A DNA stretch of 64,000 nucleotides, taken from Onchocerca volvulus (lineage: Eukaryota; Nematoda; Chromadorea; Rhabditida; Onchocercidae). Under the pieces are notes generated by a model that did no database searches, had not been told where the DNA came from, and was given only the letters and a program-made list of their open reading frames with translations. Below are positions 32,820 through 46,200 of the stretch, piece after piece. How positions within the stretch are numbered: the first letter of the stretch is position 1; the number at the start of each line of letters is the position of its first letter. A program made the translations under genes and the position numbers. The stretch lies in contig HG738140.1 in assembly GCA_000499405.2 (NCBI GenBank), forward strand, positions 15,949,097-16,013,096, given 5' to 3'.

Positions 32820-35800
32820 ATGGAAACCGTTCTGGAAACTCAGCGACGTTTGCATGAGGAACGAGATCGTCTGATCGATAGTATGACCAAAGAATATCTT
32901 CATGAACGCAAATCTGTTAGTTCACTTTACTTTGTAATTTGAGTATGAGTCAGCTTTTAATAACAACAGAAATAATTTATTGTATCCGAAATTCGGATAA
33001 ATCTAAATTGATTCTTTTTCTTGACAATGCTTGCCACTCATTTTCACTTTCTTTTTCAAAATATTTTGAAATTTCTGTATGCATCTGAAGAAATAAAATT
33101 ATTATTTCATTGTATTTTTCTGAATGTGATAGAATATTTTGCTTACAGCATAAAGAAAAAATAAATGGAGATCATCGCGTACGACGTCTTGTTGATGTAA
33201 GTTAGTTTTAATCAAGCCTGTGAAAGAGGATTTTATATTTATGAAAATCTTTCGAATTAAAATATCTGTTTATTTAATAATATTTCAAGTATAAGTTTTA
33301 ATTTAATTTAATTACCATAAGTTAGTCCTGCTTGAGAACTTTTGAAATTTCTTGCCTTTAAAATTGGCATGGAAACTATGCGCACATTTTAGAATTTTGG
33401 CTTTATGATTTTGGATTTGAACGAAATTTTGAAAGAAATCTCTCAACTTACGCGGCATTTGATTTTGCAAGTTTTGTCAGAAGTTTCTGCATTGAGTATA
33501 GTAAGACCCGCTTTAATCTGATTAGGTCGATAGTTCGATTCACAGATCTATATTTCTTGGGTCCAGTTAATTTAAATCATTTACTCATTCATTTTCTTAT
33601 TTGTTTATTTGTTTGTTGTTCATTTATTTTCATTTATTTCTTTAAATCTAATTAAATTTAAGCTCTTTGTTTTTTTATTCATTCAATGGTTGAATAAAGA
33701 TTTGCTGGATTTTTTGTTTTTAGCGACATCATGAAATCACGAAAAAGTTACGACTTATATATGAAGATAATGACAAATCACGCAAATCAGAATTACGCGC
33801 TATTGCTGGACCAAACGAATTCGCTGAGTTTTACGCACGTCTGAAATCATTAAAAGATGCGCACAGAAGAAATCCAGATGAAGTATGTCAATGAGCTGTA
33901 ATATTTAGAAATGTTGATGACTTAGTTATCTAAGCATTATTTGGATCAAAATGTTTAATAGGATCATTTTTCAATACTAAACTTTCAAGCATCTCATGGT
34001 TCTGTTATATTTTTTCAACTTGATAATTTTAAAATTTTCGTCGGAATTAGGTTCAAACTATTAGTATTAAGAATGGTGAAAAGATGGTAGCAAAGAATAC
34101 TTGAAGTAGCGGATAAACATATGGATAAATATTTATAGTTTTGTTTTTCTCATAAAACTGTGTTAATTCCTTGCAGATTGCCATACCATTAAGTTTGGAA
34201 TTTCAAAAGATGAATGAAGCTATAGAAAACATAGAATTAGCCGAAAAAGATATGATCGAATTTACCGATGAAGAAGGATATGGAAGATTTCTGGATTTAC
34301 ATATTCTTTATGATAAATATATTAACATCAAAGGAGTGAAGGTTTTTCATTTTTCATATTTAATAAATTATCCTAATTCGTTCTTCATCCCTTGTTAGCA
34401 GTCCTAGTTACTTTTGTAATGTTCAAGTCCAATTTCGGAATTTTGTATGTTTCATCATCTAAAAAGTGAACCTGAACATTTAAAAATATGATCATAGATA
34501 ATAGCTGTACAATGCAGTGGTCGAGTATGTTCAAATAAAACATGAAACAGTCATTAACAACTTAATGGTCATAACAGAAAGCTAAATTATTTATTGCCTG
34601 GCAACCACAATATGCAGTTAGATAATATCATAAAAAGTCGAATTAAAATGGGAAATAATTATTCTATAATTTGCTGTTGTGACTTAACTAGTTCAAGTTT
34701 TAAAGATGTCACATATAAACAGTTGTCCAGTTTTCGTTAATTTTTGAAATTCCATAATTAAGATATGTGTATTTGGCGAAAGAAATTTTTCAGCGTCAGT
34801 GAAACAATTTGAGGTTGTCAATATGAGTGTTCCGGAGTATTTTTTTTTTATGTAGTTTTGACTACGCTTCATCGATTGCTTTATTTTATTTCACTTTTCA
34901 GAGAATGGATTATTTGGCCTTCTTAAGTAACTTTGATTGTTTTGCGGATATCCCAATGAGTTCAAAAAAAACTGGCAGTTACCGTGAATATCTTAGCGCT
35001 TTAAAAGAATATTTCATTACTTTTCTTGCAAGAACACGGCCTCTGCTTAGTGTAAATGAAGAATTTGAGAAAGTTGATGCTGAATTTGATAAGAAATGGG
35101 AGGAAGGTAACTTAGTTTTTTCTTTGCCTTTTTTTTTTTCCTTTTTTTTTTTTTTAAATTCTGTGTAAGAATTGCTGAGTTACTTAATGGTTTTGGATGA
35201 TAAATTTTAAGAAAAAATGAATTCAAGTAATCGTGAATGACGATCATAATGGGAGAAAGCGTATAATTTTATTATTCAGGCACAATCCCAGGATGGAGTC
35301 GAGATCAGCATGGTGCGTTGGCGCATTCTGGCGCATACCTGGATCTTTCATCATTCGAAACAGCTACTGATTTGGAAGCACTTGGACTTGATCGATTAAA
35401 ATCCGCACTTGTTGCGCTTGGTTTAAAATGTGGCGGGTCTGTTGGATTTGATTTAGCTATAAAATGGCGAATAAAAAAAAACATTCATTCGGATTAAAAT
35501 TTTGATTAAATAAATTTCAAATTTTATTGCATTGCTCCCTAAAATATATTTCATAAATTGATTTGAAAATTGAAATCAGTGCATTTGAAAGTTTGTTGAG
35601 TTAATATTATAATTTCCAAAATAATATTATTTCCAGTACACTAAAGGAAAGAGCAGAACGACTATTTGCAACTAAAGGACATAAATTGAGTGAAATCGAA
35701 AAGGCAGCGTTAGCAAAGCGTCATGATACGGATCAGAAAGAACAATTCAAATTACGTCAGACAGCACGATTAGAAGCACACATTCAAAGGCAAGATATTT

Positions 35801-37541
35801 TTTTTTAAAGTTTACTTAAATACTCTGGATTCTGATGTTATCTTGAAAATCGCTGTAGTTACCAATAATTTTTTTTAACATCCAAATAATTTCGATGATG
35901 AACATTCAATCTATAGCAATAGACTGATTAAAATAATGCGAGAGTTGCGTGAATGCATTTGTTGAATACAGTTGTGAATACAGTGAATGCATGGAGTGAA
36001 TATTGAATACAGTGAATGCATCTGTTGAATACAATATGTGAATAATAAATGTGATCAGTTAATCACTTGGTCGTACAATATTTCGTGAGTATAAAATTTA
36101 AACAAAATGTTTTATTAACTGGTTAGGAATATGGAAAATTATAGTAAATCCATTTATTCAAGGTTATTCTTTCATTCATCTATATATTTAGTTGCTTAAA
36201 AGTTCGTTAAGTCCTTCGTACATTTTTATTTATTTTGTTCGATAAGAAAATTGTCATTTGCAAAATTTTCAGCGTTTTTGATTTTCTTAAAGATGGGGAG
36301 CATACAAAAATGTTATCATCTTCGGAAACATTTTTTATGAATGAATTGAACTAAATTTTTATTGTTAAGAATATAATTTATTATCTTCTGTGAAGAGCAA
36401 CAGAAAGTGAACTCTGAGGATACATTATCCATTTCTGAGCTGATGAATGATTGCATTATTAAGGCGGAATTTAGTAAATTACTGCTTAACTAATTCTCGA
36501 GAAAATGAGAAGAGGAAGGTGTCAAATTCTGATAAAAAGGAAATCAGATCGCTACAGAGATTTGAAATTTATTGAATTCGGCAATATTTCAGTAATATCG
36601 ACAACAGTGTATTTTAGACCACACCGTGCTAGTAATCACAGAAAATATAACATAAAGTGACTTTTAGACTATCGTCTTTATTGAGCGATGAAAGAGAAGC
36701 TACCAAAGAAAATGTCGAAAGAAAACAAGCCCGAGGTATTGGCGAAAATATGGAAGAAGAGGAAGACATAAATGATATGTCGGATGATGACGATGACGAT
36801 AGCATTCCATATAATCCCAAAAATTTACCCTTGGGATGGGATGGTAAACCAATTCCATATTGGCTGTATAAGTTACACGGTCTCAATATATCCTTCCCGT
36901 GTGAAATTTGTGGTAATCAAGTTTACAAAGGACCAAAGGCATTTCAACGACATTTTAATGTAAGTGAACTTCATAATATAAATTTTTCTTCTTGTTAACT
37001 TGTTGAATTTTAAAATGATGTTTGATTTTTAGTTTTAAAGCATGAAAATAAACGATAAAATGATCAATAACTTCAATGCATTTTCCTATTTCTATACGTT
37101 GTTTGTTCGATTTCTTAAGATAATTATTTTAGACACGCTTCCACTCAACTTTAATAAAGTGAAGTAGAATTGTGTTTGAAATAATCACTTCTAAGTAGGT
37201 GAAATTACGAAATTGTTTATTTGTTCATAACTTTTAGATAGCTCTTATCAAAATCGTAGATCCTAGAATTTGAATATTTCAAGAATTCTATCCATTCGCA
37301 GTTTCTTCAAATTCAGGAATGGCGTCATTCACATGGCATGCGTTGTCTCGGGATTCCGAATACGGCACATTTTGCAAATATTACGAAAATTTCTGATGCT
37401 GTTGAACTTTGGGGGAAAATACGACGACAGAAAGAGTCACTGAAATGGAATCCTGAACATGATGAAGAGTTTGAGGATTCTGCAGGGAATGTTGTCAATA
37501 AGCGAACGTTTGAAGATCTTAAAAGACAGGGGCTTTTGTGA
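32820..37541 (+). CDS. SF3A3: Splicing factor 3A subunit 3 (SF3a60 / SAP61 / Prp9)
   Basis: Component of the SF3a complex of the U2 snRNP, needed for branch-point recognition in the nucleus. Exons: 32820-32915, 33149-33196, 33724-33882, 34177-34341, 34902-35106, 35280-35436, 35637-35789, 36668-36959, 37317-37541. Sum 1500 nt = 499 aa (human 501). It starts [20 protein letters not shown] as in the human protein. A SAP-like stretch ([19 protein letters not shown]) lies near residues 260-280, an acidic run near 357-372, and the invariant block [20 protein letters not shown] follows. The matrin-type C2H2 zinc finger uses Cys406, Cys409, His423 and His429. It ends [14 protein letters not shown] like its orthologues. 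The intron 35790-36667 has a GC donor (AAAG|GCAAGA) and an AG acceptor; using it restores the frame and conserved sequence. An acceptor-like CCAG lies 15 nt before the ATG. Confidence 0.96.
35940..36050. repeat. Short minisatellite in the SF3A3 GC-AG intron
   Basis: Irregular copies of GTGAATGCATNTGTTGAATACA are repeated three to four times, with shortened versions between. Lies in the intron 35790-36667; intronic only. Confidence 0.6.
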
Positions 37542-40226
37542 TTATTATGTTGTTTGTTTCTAGTTTTTGCTGTGAAAATAATACTCCTCAGTCTTATTTT
37601 TGCACTTTATAATCATTGGGCATCGTTAATTCGTTCTAGAAGGTTTTTAACTTATCCAAATATAATGGACCAAGTTGTTAAGATTTTCATGATTTATCTA
37701 ATTTGAAGATTAGACAGGCGATTGCAAATAACTTTCTAAGACATTTTTCAATTATTATGATCGTTATAAAAAAGATATCAGAAGCTAAAACTGTCATTCT
37801 AATTTCGGAAAAATATGTTCTCCATTTTCATATTTTTTTCTGTGTTTTTTAACATGAATAAATTTAATTGTTTTGGGGCTGTTCAAATAGCAGTTATTCA
37901 CAGTACTTAAATTTTGTAGTAAGCTAGCTTCAAAATTCGTGTTCTTGATGCATTTACAAAACGAAAAAAACTTGAATTTAATCTGCAAAAGCAAAAAATT
38001 ATAAACAAACAAACTAAGCATTGATAAGACTCTTTTCCTAAAAACATCTGCTACTAAGAAATTTAAATCAAACCTTATGAAATTTAAAATAAAGGCAAAA
38101 GGCGAAATCTCACACACAGAAATAAAGAAGACAGAATACAAACAAAAATGTCGAATTGAACATGTTTGTTAAAAATCGATAAATTAACTGCTGAGATCAT
38201 CTTTAAAAGGCTTAGGACTCCTGAAGTACATCGAAATCGATAATTCTTAGATGTTTGCTACAATAGGGAGTTCTTCAATCGCTTCTAAAATTTTTTTCCG
38301 GATAATTATGTTTTCCACATCTTTTGGATCGGTGAATTGACGATGATATACCTTTCCGGACCAATCATTTCCTTCTACAACGGTTCCTTGAATATATCGA
38401 CGATAAACCTGCTAGTTACTATCATGTAATGCTGCATTTGGCATTCGTTTTTACTCAAGCTCTAAATGTTCGTCAATGCCACGAGAAAGCTTCCTCTTTT
38501 GACTGGCCTCAAACGTTCGTCCAAATGTTCTTCCTCAAATATGCATTTTTTCTGAAAATAAACTAACAAGAGGCTTGATTTTAACCAGAAAAAAAAATCA
38601 AATGACGATATCTGTCACGCAAGTATCGAAACTAATCCAAACAAAGAGCATCCAGAGTAGCATCCATTAATAAACATTCATTAACGTTTCCTGAAATATA
38701 TTTCGAACATATAACTAATATTGACTAATATTTACAAAAACATTTTAAACAAAAATTACATTTCATCTATCATTAAAAAAATTCAAGTAGATTTAATCAA
38801 ACAGTAGTTTTGAAGAAATTCGTCGGAAAATAAATTCGGATTACTATTATGAGAACTTTTATAGATCACCGAATCTTTGTAATTATTTCATTTTATTTCC
38901 AAATCACTTCCGGTAGGAAATCAAATCGAATTACTATTTTTTTTCGGAGCACTACAGGAATACTAATAGTTTTTTGTGTATCATTACCAAGTCTGATTTC
39001 AATACTAAAAAATCGTTGACCCATCCATCGTAAATCCTCTGGTCTTATAACCAAAACCATGTCTGATTCTTCCCTAGAAAAGGGGATGTTAGCAACCATA
39101 AAGGATCCTCTGGACCAGTGCAAACTTTGAATCGGTTTGACCCTTCAAATCTTCATCCGTTATTGTCTATCATTGATACATCTTCAATCCTTCATCAAAA
39201 CTTATCAGTTCCCAAACTTCAAATAAACTTCAAAATATATATCTATATCTATGTGACAAATATTGAGCTATCGACTGTATTTTCCATATTCATTTACAAA
39301 TTGTATCGTAATGCAGTTGCTACGATAAACTACATCATAGCTTTTATCACACGACAAATTCATCTACACAGGCAGCCAATCCCCAATTTTTCGAATGAAA
39401 AAACTTTCACGACACAATTCATTCCTTATCCCGTCAATACCGTCGTTATTGGATTGTATCATTAGATCCACATCTTGTATTCCATCTAGCCGAAGTCAAA
39501 TTAATGTATAACATTTATTGAGAACAGCATCATCAAATGAGGAAAGAGTAGAATTCTGGCCTCACCTAAGTAAATTAATTTTTTAAAGTTGGTTAACTCC
39601 TAAATATATTCAAATCAAATGCTCAATTTCAAAAAAGATCAGTAGATGAAAGAATATGTCTTTGCTGAAAATATGTTTCAATAATAAACTTGAATTATCT
39701 TAAAACTTTGTGAGAAATTTGATTTTGATATATTTGGATCTTTTGCCCTAAAATTCAATACAGACATTAGAATAGTTGACACAAAAAAATCCTTCGAGTT
39801 AATTTAAAAAATTTTTCATTATTCAGAACACAAGGTTGGGGTAGCGTTATAAGGAGCCTTTCTCGAAACTTCTCGTGAAAAGTGAAGTTCTCGATAACTG
39901 AGTTTTAATGTAGCGACCTTTTCGTTTTTCTTTCATTCTTAATTTCAAATATATTCATTCTTGACCTTGTCCATCTCTCCATTTCTTTTATTCAGATTTA
40001 TTGCCAGTAACTCAATCATCAAATTCCAAAACGACAGAAGCGCCTCGATAAAGTCGTTATACAGTAATGAAATATCAATTTGAAGTTAGCATTCGACTAC
40101 ATAGATTATAATAATAAGTTTGCACATAATTTAGTTCACAGATACTTTAAATTTCAAGTGATTTTCGAAAGGATACAGAGCTTTTTTTTTTGTATGCATT
40201 CCATATATGACACAAATACTACAGCT
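37542..40226. other. Convergent intergenic region SF3A3 / MLF
   Basis: Contains the 3' ends of SF3A3 (+) and the myeloid leukemia factor gene (-), and the decayed gene at 38.2-39.1 kb listed separately. 39.15-40.2 kb shows nothing recognisable. Confidence 0.6.
38247..39123 (-). pseudogene. Decayed protein gene, family not recognised
   Basis: Two stretches on the minus strand look coding in composition. 39123-38893 is an open frame of 76 codons with VANIPFSREESDMVLVIRPE and RFFSIEIRLGNDTQK. 38551-38247, after a good TTATTTTCAG acceptor, reads through TFEASQKRKLSRGIDEHLEL and YRRYIQGTVVEGNDWSGKVY to a TAA, but is broken by in-frame TGA, TAA and TAG codons in its first two thirds. The gap between them (38.55-38.89 kb) is AT-rich and may be an intron. 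The mix of sensible amino-acid content and stops suggests a recently inactivated gene or gene fragment. I do not recognise a domain. It could instead be two unrelated chance frames. Confidence 0.35.
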
Positions 40227-43200
40227 TCATTCATCATTTTCCTTAAATAGACGTCCAAAAAAACCCTTTCGTCGTTTATGATTATTACCACCATCTTCAT
40301 CATCATCTGTTACCTCACGAATTACTGGACCACCTGAAGCAGACCCGAAACGTGCACCGGATCTAAAAACAAAAAAATGTGACACATTGCACAATGTGAC
40401 ACATTATGTGTCACATACGAATAACGTACTTTAAATCTATTACTGTAGCATAGTCTATTATTCACATAATAAAAAGAATTACCTTCTTCCTCTCTCATAA
40501 TCCTCCTCAATCATCACATCGTCGTCATCCTCTTCATCTGGAAGAGTAATAATCGGTGCATTAGTACCACTACCACTGATGCGTGCTGCCTGCAAAATTG
40601 CAAAATCTTCAAAATGAAGCAAAGTAAAAGTATTTCACAACAAAATTTGATAGATCTTAATTCTGACCGAGACAATTTAAAAAACAACTAACATGATTTC
40701 GACTGCTTGATGACGTACCACCATATCTATTTCCACCTTCAATCGCACGATTTCTTTGTCCATCAGCTCCACCATCCATCAGATTACGTCGTGCACGAGA
40801 TGCAAATTCTCGATCAAATGCTTCCGCTTCATCTAAAATATTTGCGTCATTCGCTTTTCGAAATTTTGTACTACAATTTCAGCAAGTATTATATATCTAA
40901 TCTCCAGTCATCGACAAGACAAAATTACGACAACTAGCTCCTAACTTTTTCGTAATTAGCATTTAATGAATAAGTGAAGTGAGAATTTTGGTAAGAGTTT
41001 ACTAAAAGTAAATTTAAACGAATGCATCGCAGTGGCAATAATCAAACCATAGTATCAGTTTCGTTGTTAAATTGTTGATAGTTGATAATTAATAAAATAC
41101 CTTGTGTAAGATTAACAAAACTTTGCCGTTCTCTAATCCGACCATCACGATCACGTTTCTTTTCTATTACATGCGTTCGATCACCTATTGTATGTCCAAT
41201 CGTAAGCTTATCACCCACACCATCTTCACCTGTTCGAATTGCATGCCTAAAAATCAAATCACTTTTGCTATCTTCCATTTGATATTTAATGACTGTTGAT
41301 GAAATCAGAAAGTATTATTTTTGTGAATTTCAATTACTTGTCCTAATCAAAAAAATTTTTAATAAATCGCTTGTAAGAGTTCTATTTCGCCAACGCTTCG
41401 TTTTGCGAGTAAGCACGCATCATTTAAGTAACAAATTTTTGAGAAAATTTTGAGAAATAAGGAAAACTTCATACTTCTCAAAATACAGAAATAAGAACTC
41501 ATAAATTCCATTCTATAAATAATAAAATAGTACCGTGTTTCCTTTACATCACCAGTTTTACGGATTGATTTTTCGACTACTCGAGGTTGTCCACCATTAC
41601 GTCCATCAAAACTTATCATTGTTGAATGAGAAAACACATGTGAATTTGGATCATTCATCACCCGTGTCTGCACATCCTCCTAAAATTTCATTAAATAATT
41701 TCATTCTCATTGAAAATGAAAAGTGTAATGAAATATACATTCTCTATTTAATCTAATTATGGAATAAGAAATAAAAAATATATGCCATAATCAACAGACA
41801 TTGACAGTTGAAAAGAGAAATCTATATCGAATTTAAATCAAAATTGTCATTTTCAAAACGATGAACCATTTGTCTCATGATGCCACTGTATAAGTTAAAA
41901 CCAAATGGATCCATTAGCGCCATATCATTTCGATGTGTCGGTCGTGTTCCCGGTGATTCTCCCAATAAACCTCAACACAAATTATATTTCTTCACAAAAA
42001 TAATGTTAAATGTACTCCTTTTAACAAGGTTTTTTAAATCGATGATCAGAACTTCAATTAACAGCATTTCACCAACACATCCTCAGGAACCATCTTCAAA
42101 TGAAACTGAAACAAAATCCTAAATAACAAATAAGGTGAGAACAATCACCTGCGTAAGAAGTGATGAAATAAAAAATATATATTTACTAACAAATATGCAA
42201 ATTCCAAAAAATGAAGAATCTGATGATCTTATACATACTTTTTCATTCTATTTTGTTTTATGAAAAAGGTTATGCATATCGCCAAAGAGAAAAAAAAAAA
42301 GAAGGAAAAAAGAAATTACTATCAAACGCATTGTGCATGTTGAACATTGAACCAAACGGATTTATCATTCCTTGCATCATTCGATCCATATCACGCATCT
42401 GTTGTCTTATTTGATGATGAATATTCCTGGAAACAAATATTTTTATTAGCGAAATCCATTTATCAATATATTTCATATTTGTATCTAATAACATTCTGTT
42501 AACTTCTATTCAGTCATTCATTTATTATAACAAAGTGCTTTAATTTACTATAACCTTGTCTTTTCTAAAATACGCCTCAACATATTCAACATTGATTAAG
42601 TATAATTTATTGCAAAATATCGTCAAAAATTTTTTAAATGAATTTGATTTTTTTTTTTTTTTTTAAGTGGCAGAAAGAAAATCTGATTATTCAGAACTGG
42701 AAGAAAAGCTACTCTTGTTCACTCTTTTTCCAGTTATCATAAAGGAACAAACCCGGTTTAAATTATTAAATATTTTTGTAAAGTGATATGAAAAGGATGT
42801 TTTTGAAAGAAATGTAGATTGGAAGAGGGAATAAGATTTAAATAACAGATCAAAACTACGAACATATCTGAAAGCTGCTCAGACTGGATAACTATGGAAA
42901 AAAGCATGCGAATTAGTAGAAAGATATTTGGCTAATTAGTGTTATACATTAGAGATTTAGAAGTATTATTAAATTCCATCTCAGGTTGATATATTTATCC
43001 AAAACCTATAAAAATCAATTCCGCATTCAGTTTAGTTTATTTTTTACAATATGAGAAAAAAAAAATTACAGAAATACAGGTCACATAAAAAAGTTAATGT
43101 AAAAGATATAAATAACAAATAAAGAATTTTTATTTCATTTTCAAAATTTCCTATAAAAAAACTCTAATATAAAATGAAAATGAGAAAAAAATATTCTCTT

Positions 43201-46200
43201 CCTTATAATCATCAAACTAAAACACTGTTTTCCAAGCTATGATTACAAATTAGAAGATACAGAATAATCTTAGCCATAAATCATTTCACCATCTCACTTC
43301 ATTCCTGTCACAACTTTAAAACTAACCATTTCTCCCGTGAAATATCTCTACGTCTACTCATCGCTAATCAACAAGAATAAATGGAAAATCGGAAGAAATC
43401 CTCATTTATATTGTTGGTAATAAAGAAAATATTTTTCTTCTTCTTGCTATCAATTTCAATTTCATTTAACAAAATCAGTAACAATTTCATCCTATTTTAA
43501 TTGTTAAAAACTCTCAATTTCCGACTTCAAAAAAATACATTCTAATCATTTTAATCCAAGAATTAGATCGAGAATTTTGTATATGATTATATTAATTAAA
43601 TCTTTCACATACTAATGTTATATTGTAAAATTTAACAAAACAGAAATCTTCTAGATTTTAAAATTTATCTTCATTTCCAATACAGCTCTTTATTTTATGA
43701 GAATACTTAACAATGTTATAAAAAATGATTTCGACAGAACTACAATAAACTTTCACTCACAAAATGGTTAACTTTTCTAATAAATTTCTTTTTTGTAATA
43801 TAAATTTCCATTTCCGAGACAGATTATAAATGAAGCATTCAAAACGTAAATAATGATGAATTAGTGAGGTAAAATATCCTCTATTTCTTTGAATTCCAAA
43901 TTTTTTCATTAATTGAAAGATCGAGAAGCTAAATAATTCGGTAATTTGGAAAGCAGGACAATTCACTTCATTGATAACTTTCTTAAAATTCCTTATTCAT
44001 CACATTTCTATCATCAACAAAGATTATTTGATTATTTTACTTCAAGACAGCCTAATTTCATATTCCAACATTAGAAAAATTTTATCCTTTTTTTTTCTGA
44101 TCTTTTGATGAAGCAAAATTTCATCTAAAAAATTCCAAATATTAGGAAAATTCCATTTTCTTCTTGTAAAACTATCTTAATTAATAAAAAGTACATGAAT
44201 ACCCAAGGAAAAATAAAAGGGAAACTAGCTAATTATTTCTATGAAAAACAAAAAGTAACACAAAACAGTAGGAAGTCGATTTCATGCTATCTCGAATGTT
44301 ATCGAATTCGAGTGCAAGCTGGCCCAATCGATATGTACGATTTGCATTTTAAGGTTACTGTATTTTCGCTGTCTCCTTTGAACAGTTTATCAATGAAGTT
44401 TAATTATCCATCTTAACTTTTATCACTGTGGTAAAAGAAGACTCGAAATTCTGATTTCAAAATGCTGATCCGATTTTTATCAAAATTCTGGTTTAAATTT
44501 AAAAAAAAAAGAAAAAATTCTAAATTCTGATTTGACAACGAACTATTCACGAGAATAGAGTGACCTTAAGAACTTTGAAGTAATAGTAAGTAGTTATCAA
44601 ATAAGAATTTCGAATCTTTTTTTCTAATTAAATGTTACCTACGAAATCGAAAATAAGATGTCATTATTAACTAATTCCGTAATCATTATAACATAGCTCT
44701 CATTCATATCTATCTTAATAATATCACTACAGATTTAACACTGTCAATCTTTTGCTCTGCTCATATCCGCAATCTTCTCAAGCATATTTTCTTTCAATTT
44801 TCTGAAAATACAACCAGTATTTTTCAAGTCTTTTCTTACTCTTCCTCTCTTTTTCTCCTCTTCTTTTATCGATCATATTACCTACCATCTCGATCCACTA
44901 CCGATGAATTTGAATTTTAAGAACTTTTATTTTTTGAGAAATTTTTAAAATCTGCCCTAGCTTAGCTTAAATGTTTCGAAAACACTCTTACTATCTCAAT
45001 GCAATTTATAAGACAGCGAGTGGAAGACCGTTAAATTCATCCAAATAATTAAAGCAAAAAAAATGTTTTTCTTCTAAAATCAAAATCGGAAATAAAATAA
45101 AGTAGAAAGAGAAAAAAAGAGTAAAAAAAGTACCGAATAAGGAAACTATAACAGTTAAAATGTAATGCAATCTCGAAGAGAAAGGAAAAAATATTAAGAG
45201 ACAGAGGATAAATAGGAGAGTAAGACTTTAGGAAAAATGGATTCAAATCAATAACTGAAATGAGAGAGATAAACGAACAAGTGAGAGAAAAAGGAGGAGT
45301 GTTCAAAGATAACAAGTTTGTGACATTTCGAAATTGTTCGAGAACAATCGACGAAACCGAAAATTCTGTTGATGGGAAATTGGAAAAACACTGAATCTGA
45401 TTGGCTGCATCGATTAAAAAAGTAACAATAAAGATAATTTGAAGAACAGGAAAGGAATTGAATGTACTCAGATCGTACCTGAAATGTTCCGATGGTACCT
45501 ACCTGTATCATAAACAACAAATAAATTAAATCATACATAGCATGCCTTTTTATTTCACTACTTTAGTTATTTAGCCCGATACTAACAATTGATTACTAAA
45601 TTCGTCAGACTTTCTGATTTCTTATATACAAAATATAAATAACAATTATTCATAATCCTTAATAATATTCCGATTGTTTCTTCAGTCTTTAAGTTCCCGT
45701 AAGCCCATTTCTCAAGTCTTGCAAAATTTGACAGCTAAAAACACAACATTTCGAACTTCTTTTCTGCAACATCCAATATTCTCTTTCTTAACCTAAGAAC
45801 TGTCCAAATTCACACTTGCTTTTCATATTTGCTTTTAGATTTAGTCATAAATTAGTAAGGAGAATTCGGAAAACAATCACGAATACACTACTATTTCATT
45901 TTCATTCAAATTCATTTATTACTTGAAACCAAAAATTTTAAAGAAACAAAAAACACTAACTTATAGGTATAATATTATAAGATTTTCAATATTACTTCAC
46001 CTAAACTGGTTTCTACTCACCAATAAACCATATCCTTCTATTACCCCAGCAACAACAAATTATTTGAGCTATTTGGAATAAATTTTTCAAGCGCTGCACT
46101 ATACAGTCTTCATGAAGGAATCATATAAGAAATCAATCTTTTTCTCTATTCAAAACATATCGACTTTTTTGTTTCTTTCAAATTTTCAGATTTAAGCAAT

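Noticed and set aside
33528..33575. tRNA B-box-like GTTCGATTC near 33534
   Set aside because: No A box or acceptor stem at the right distance.
36629..36886. Serine-rich minus-strand frame
   Set aside because: Antisense of the acidic region of SF3A3 exon 8.
45049..45538. Minus-strand frames of 88 and 96 codons in the MLF first intron
   Set aside because: Low-complexity Phe/Ser/Leu sequences from a purine-rich stretch on the plus strand; no exon signals.
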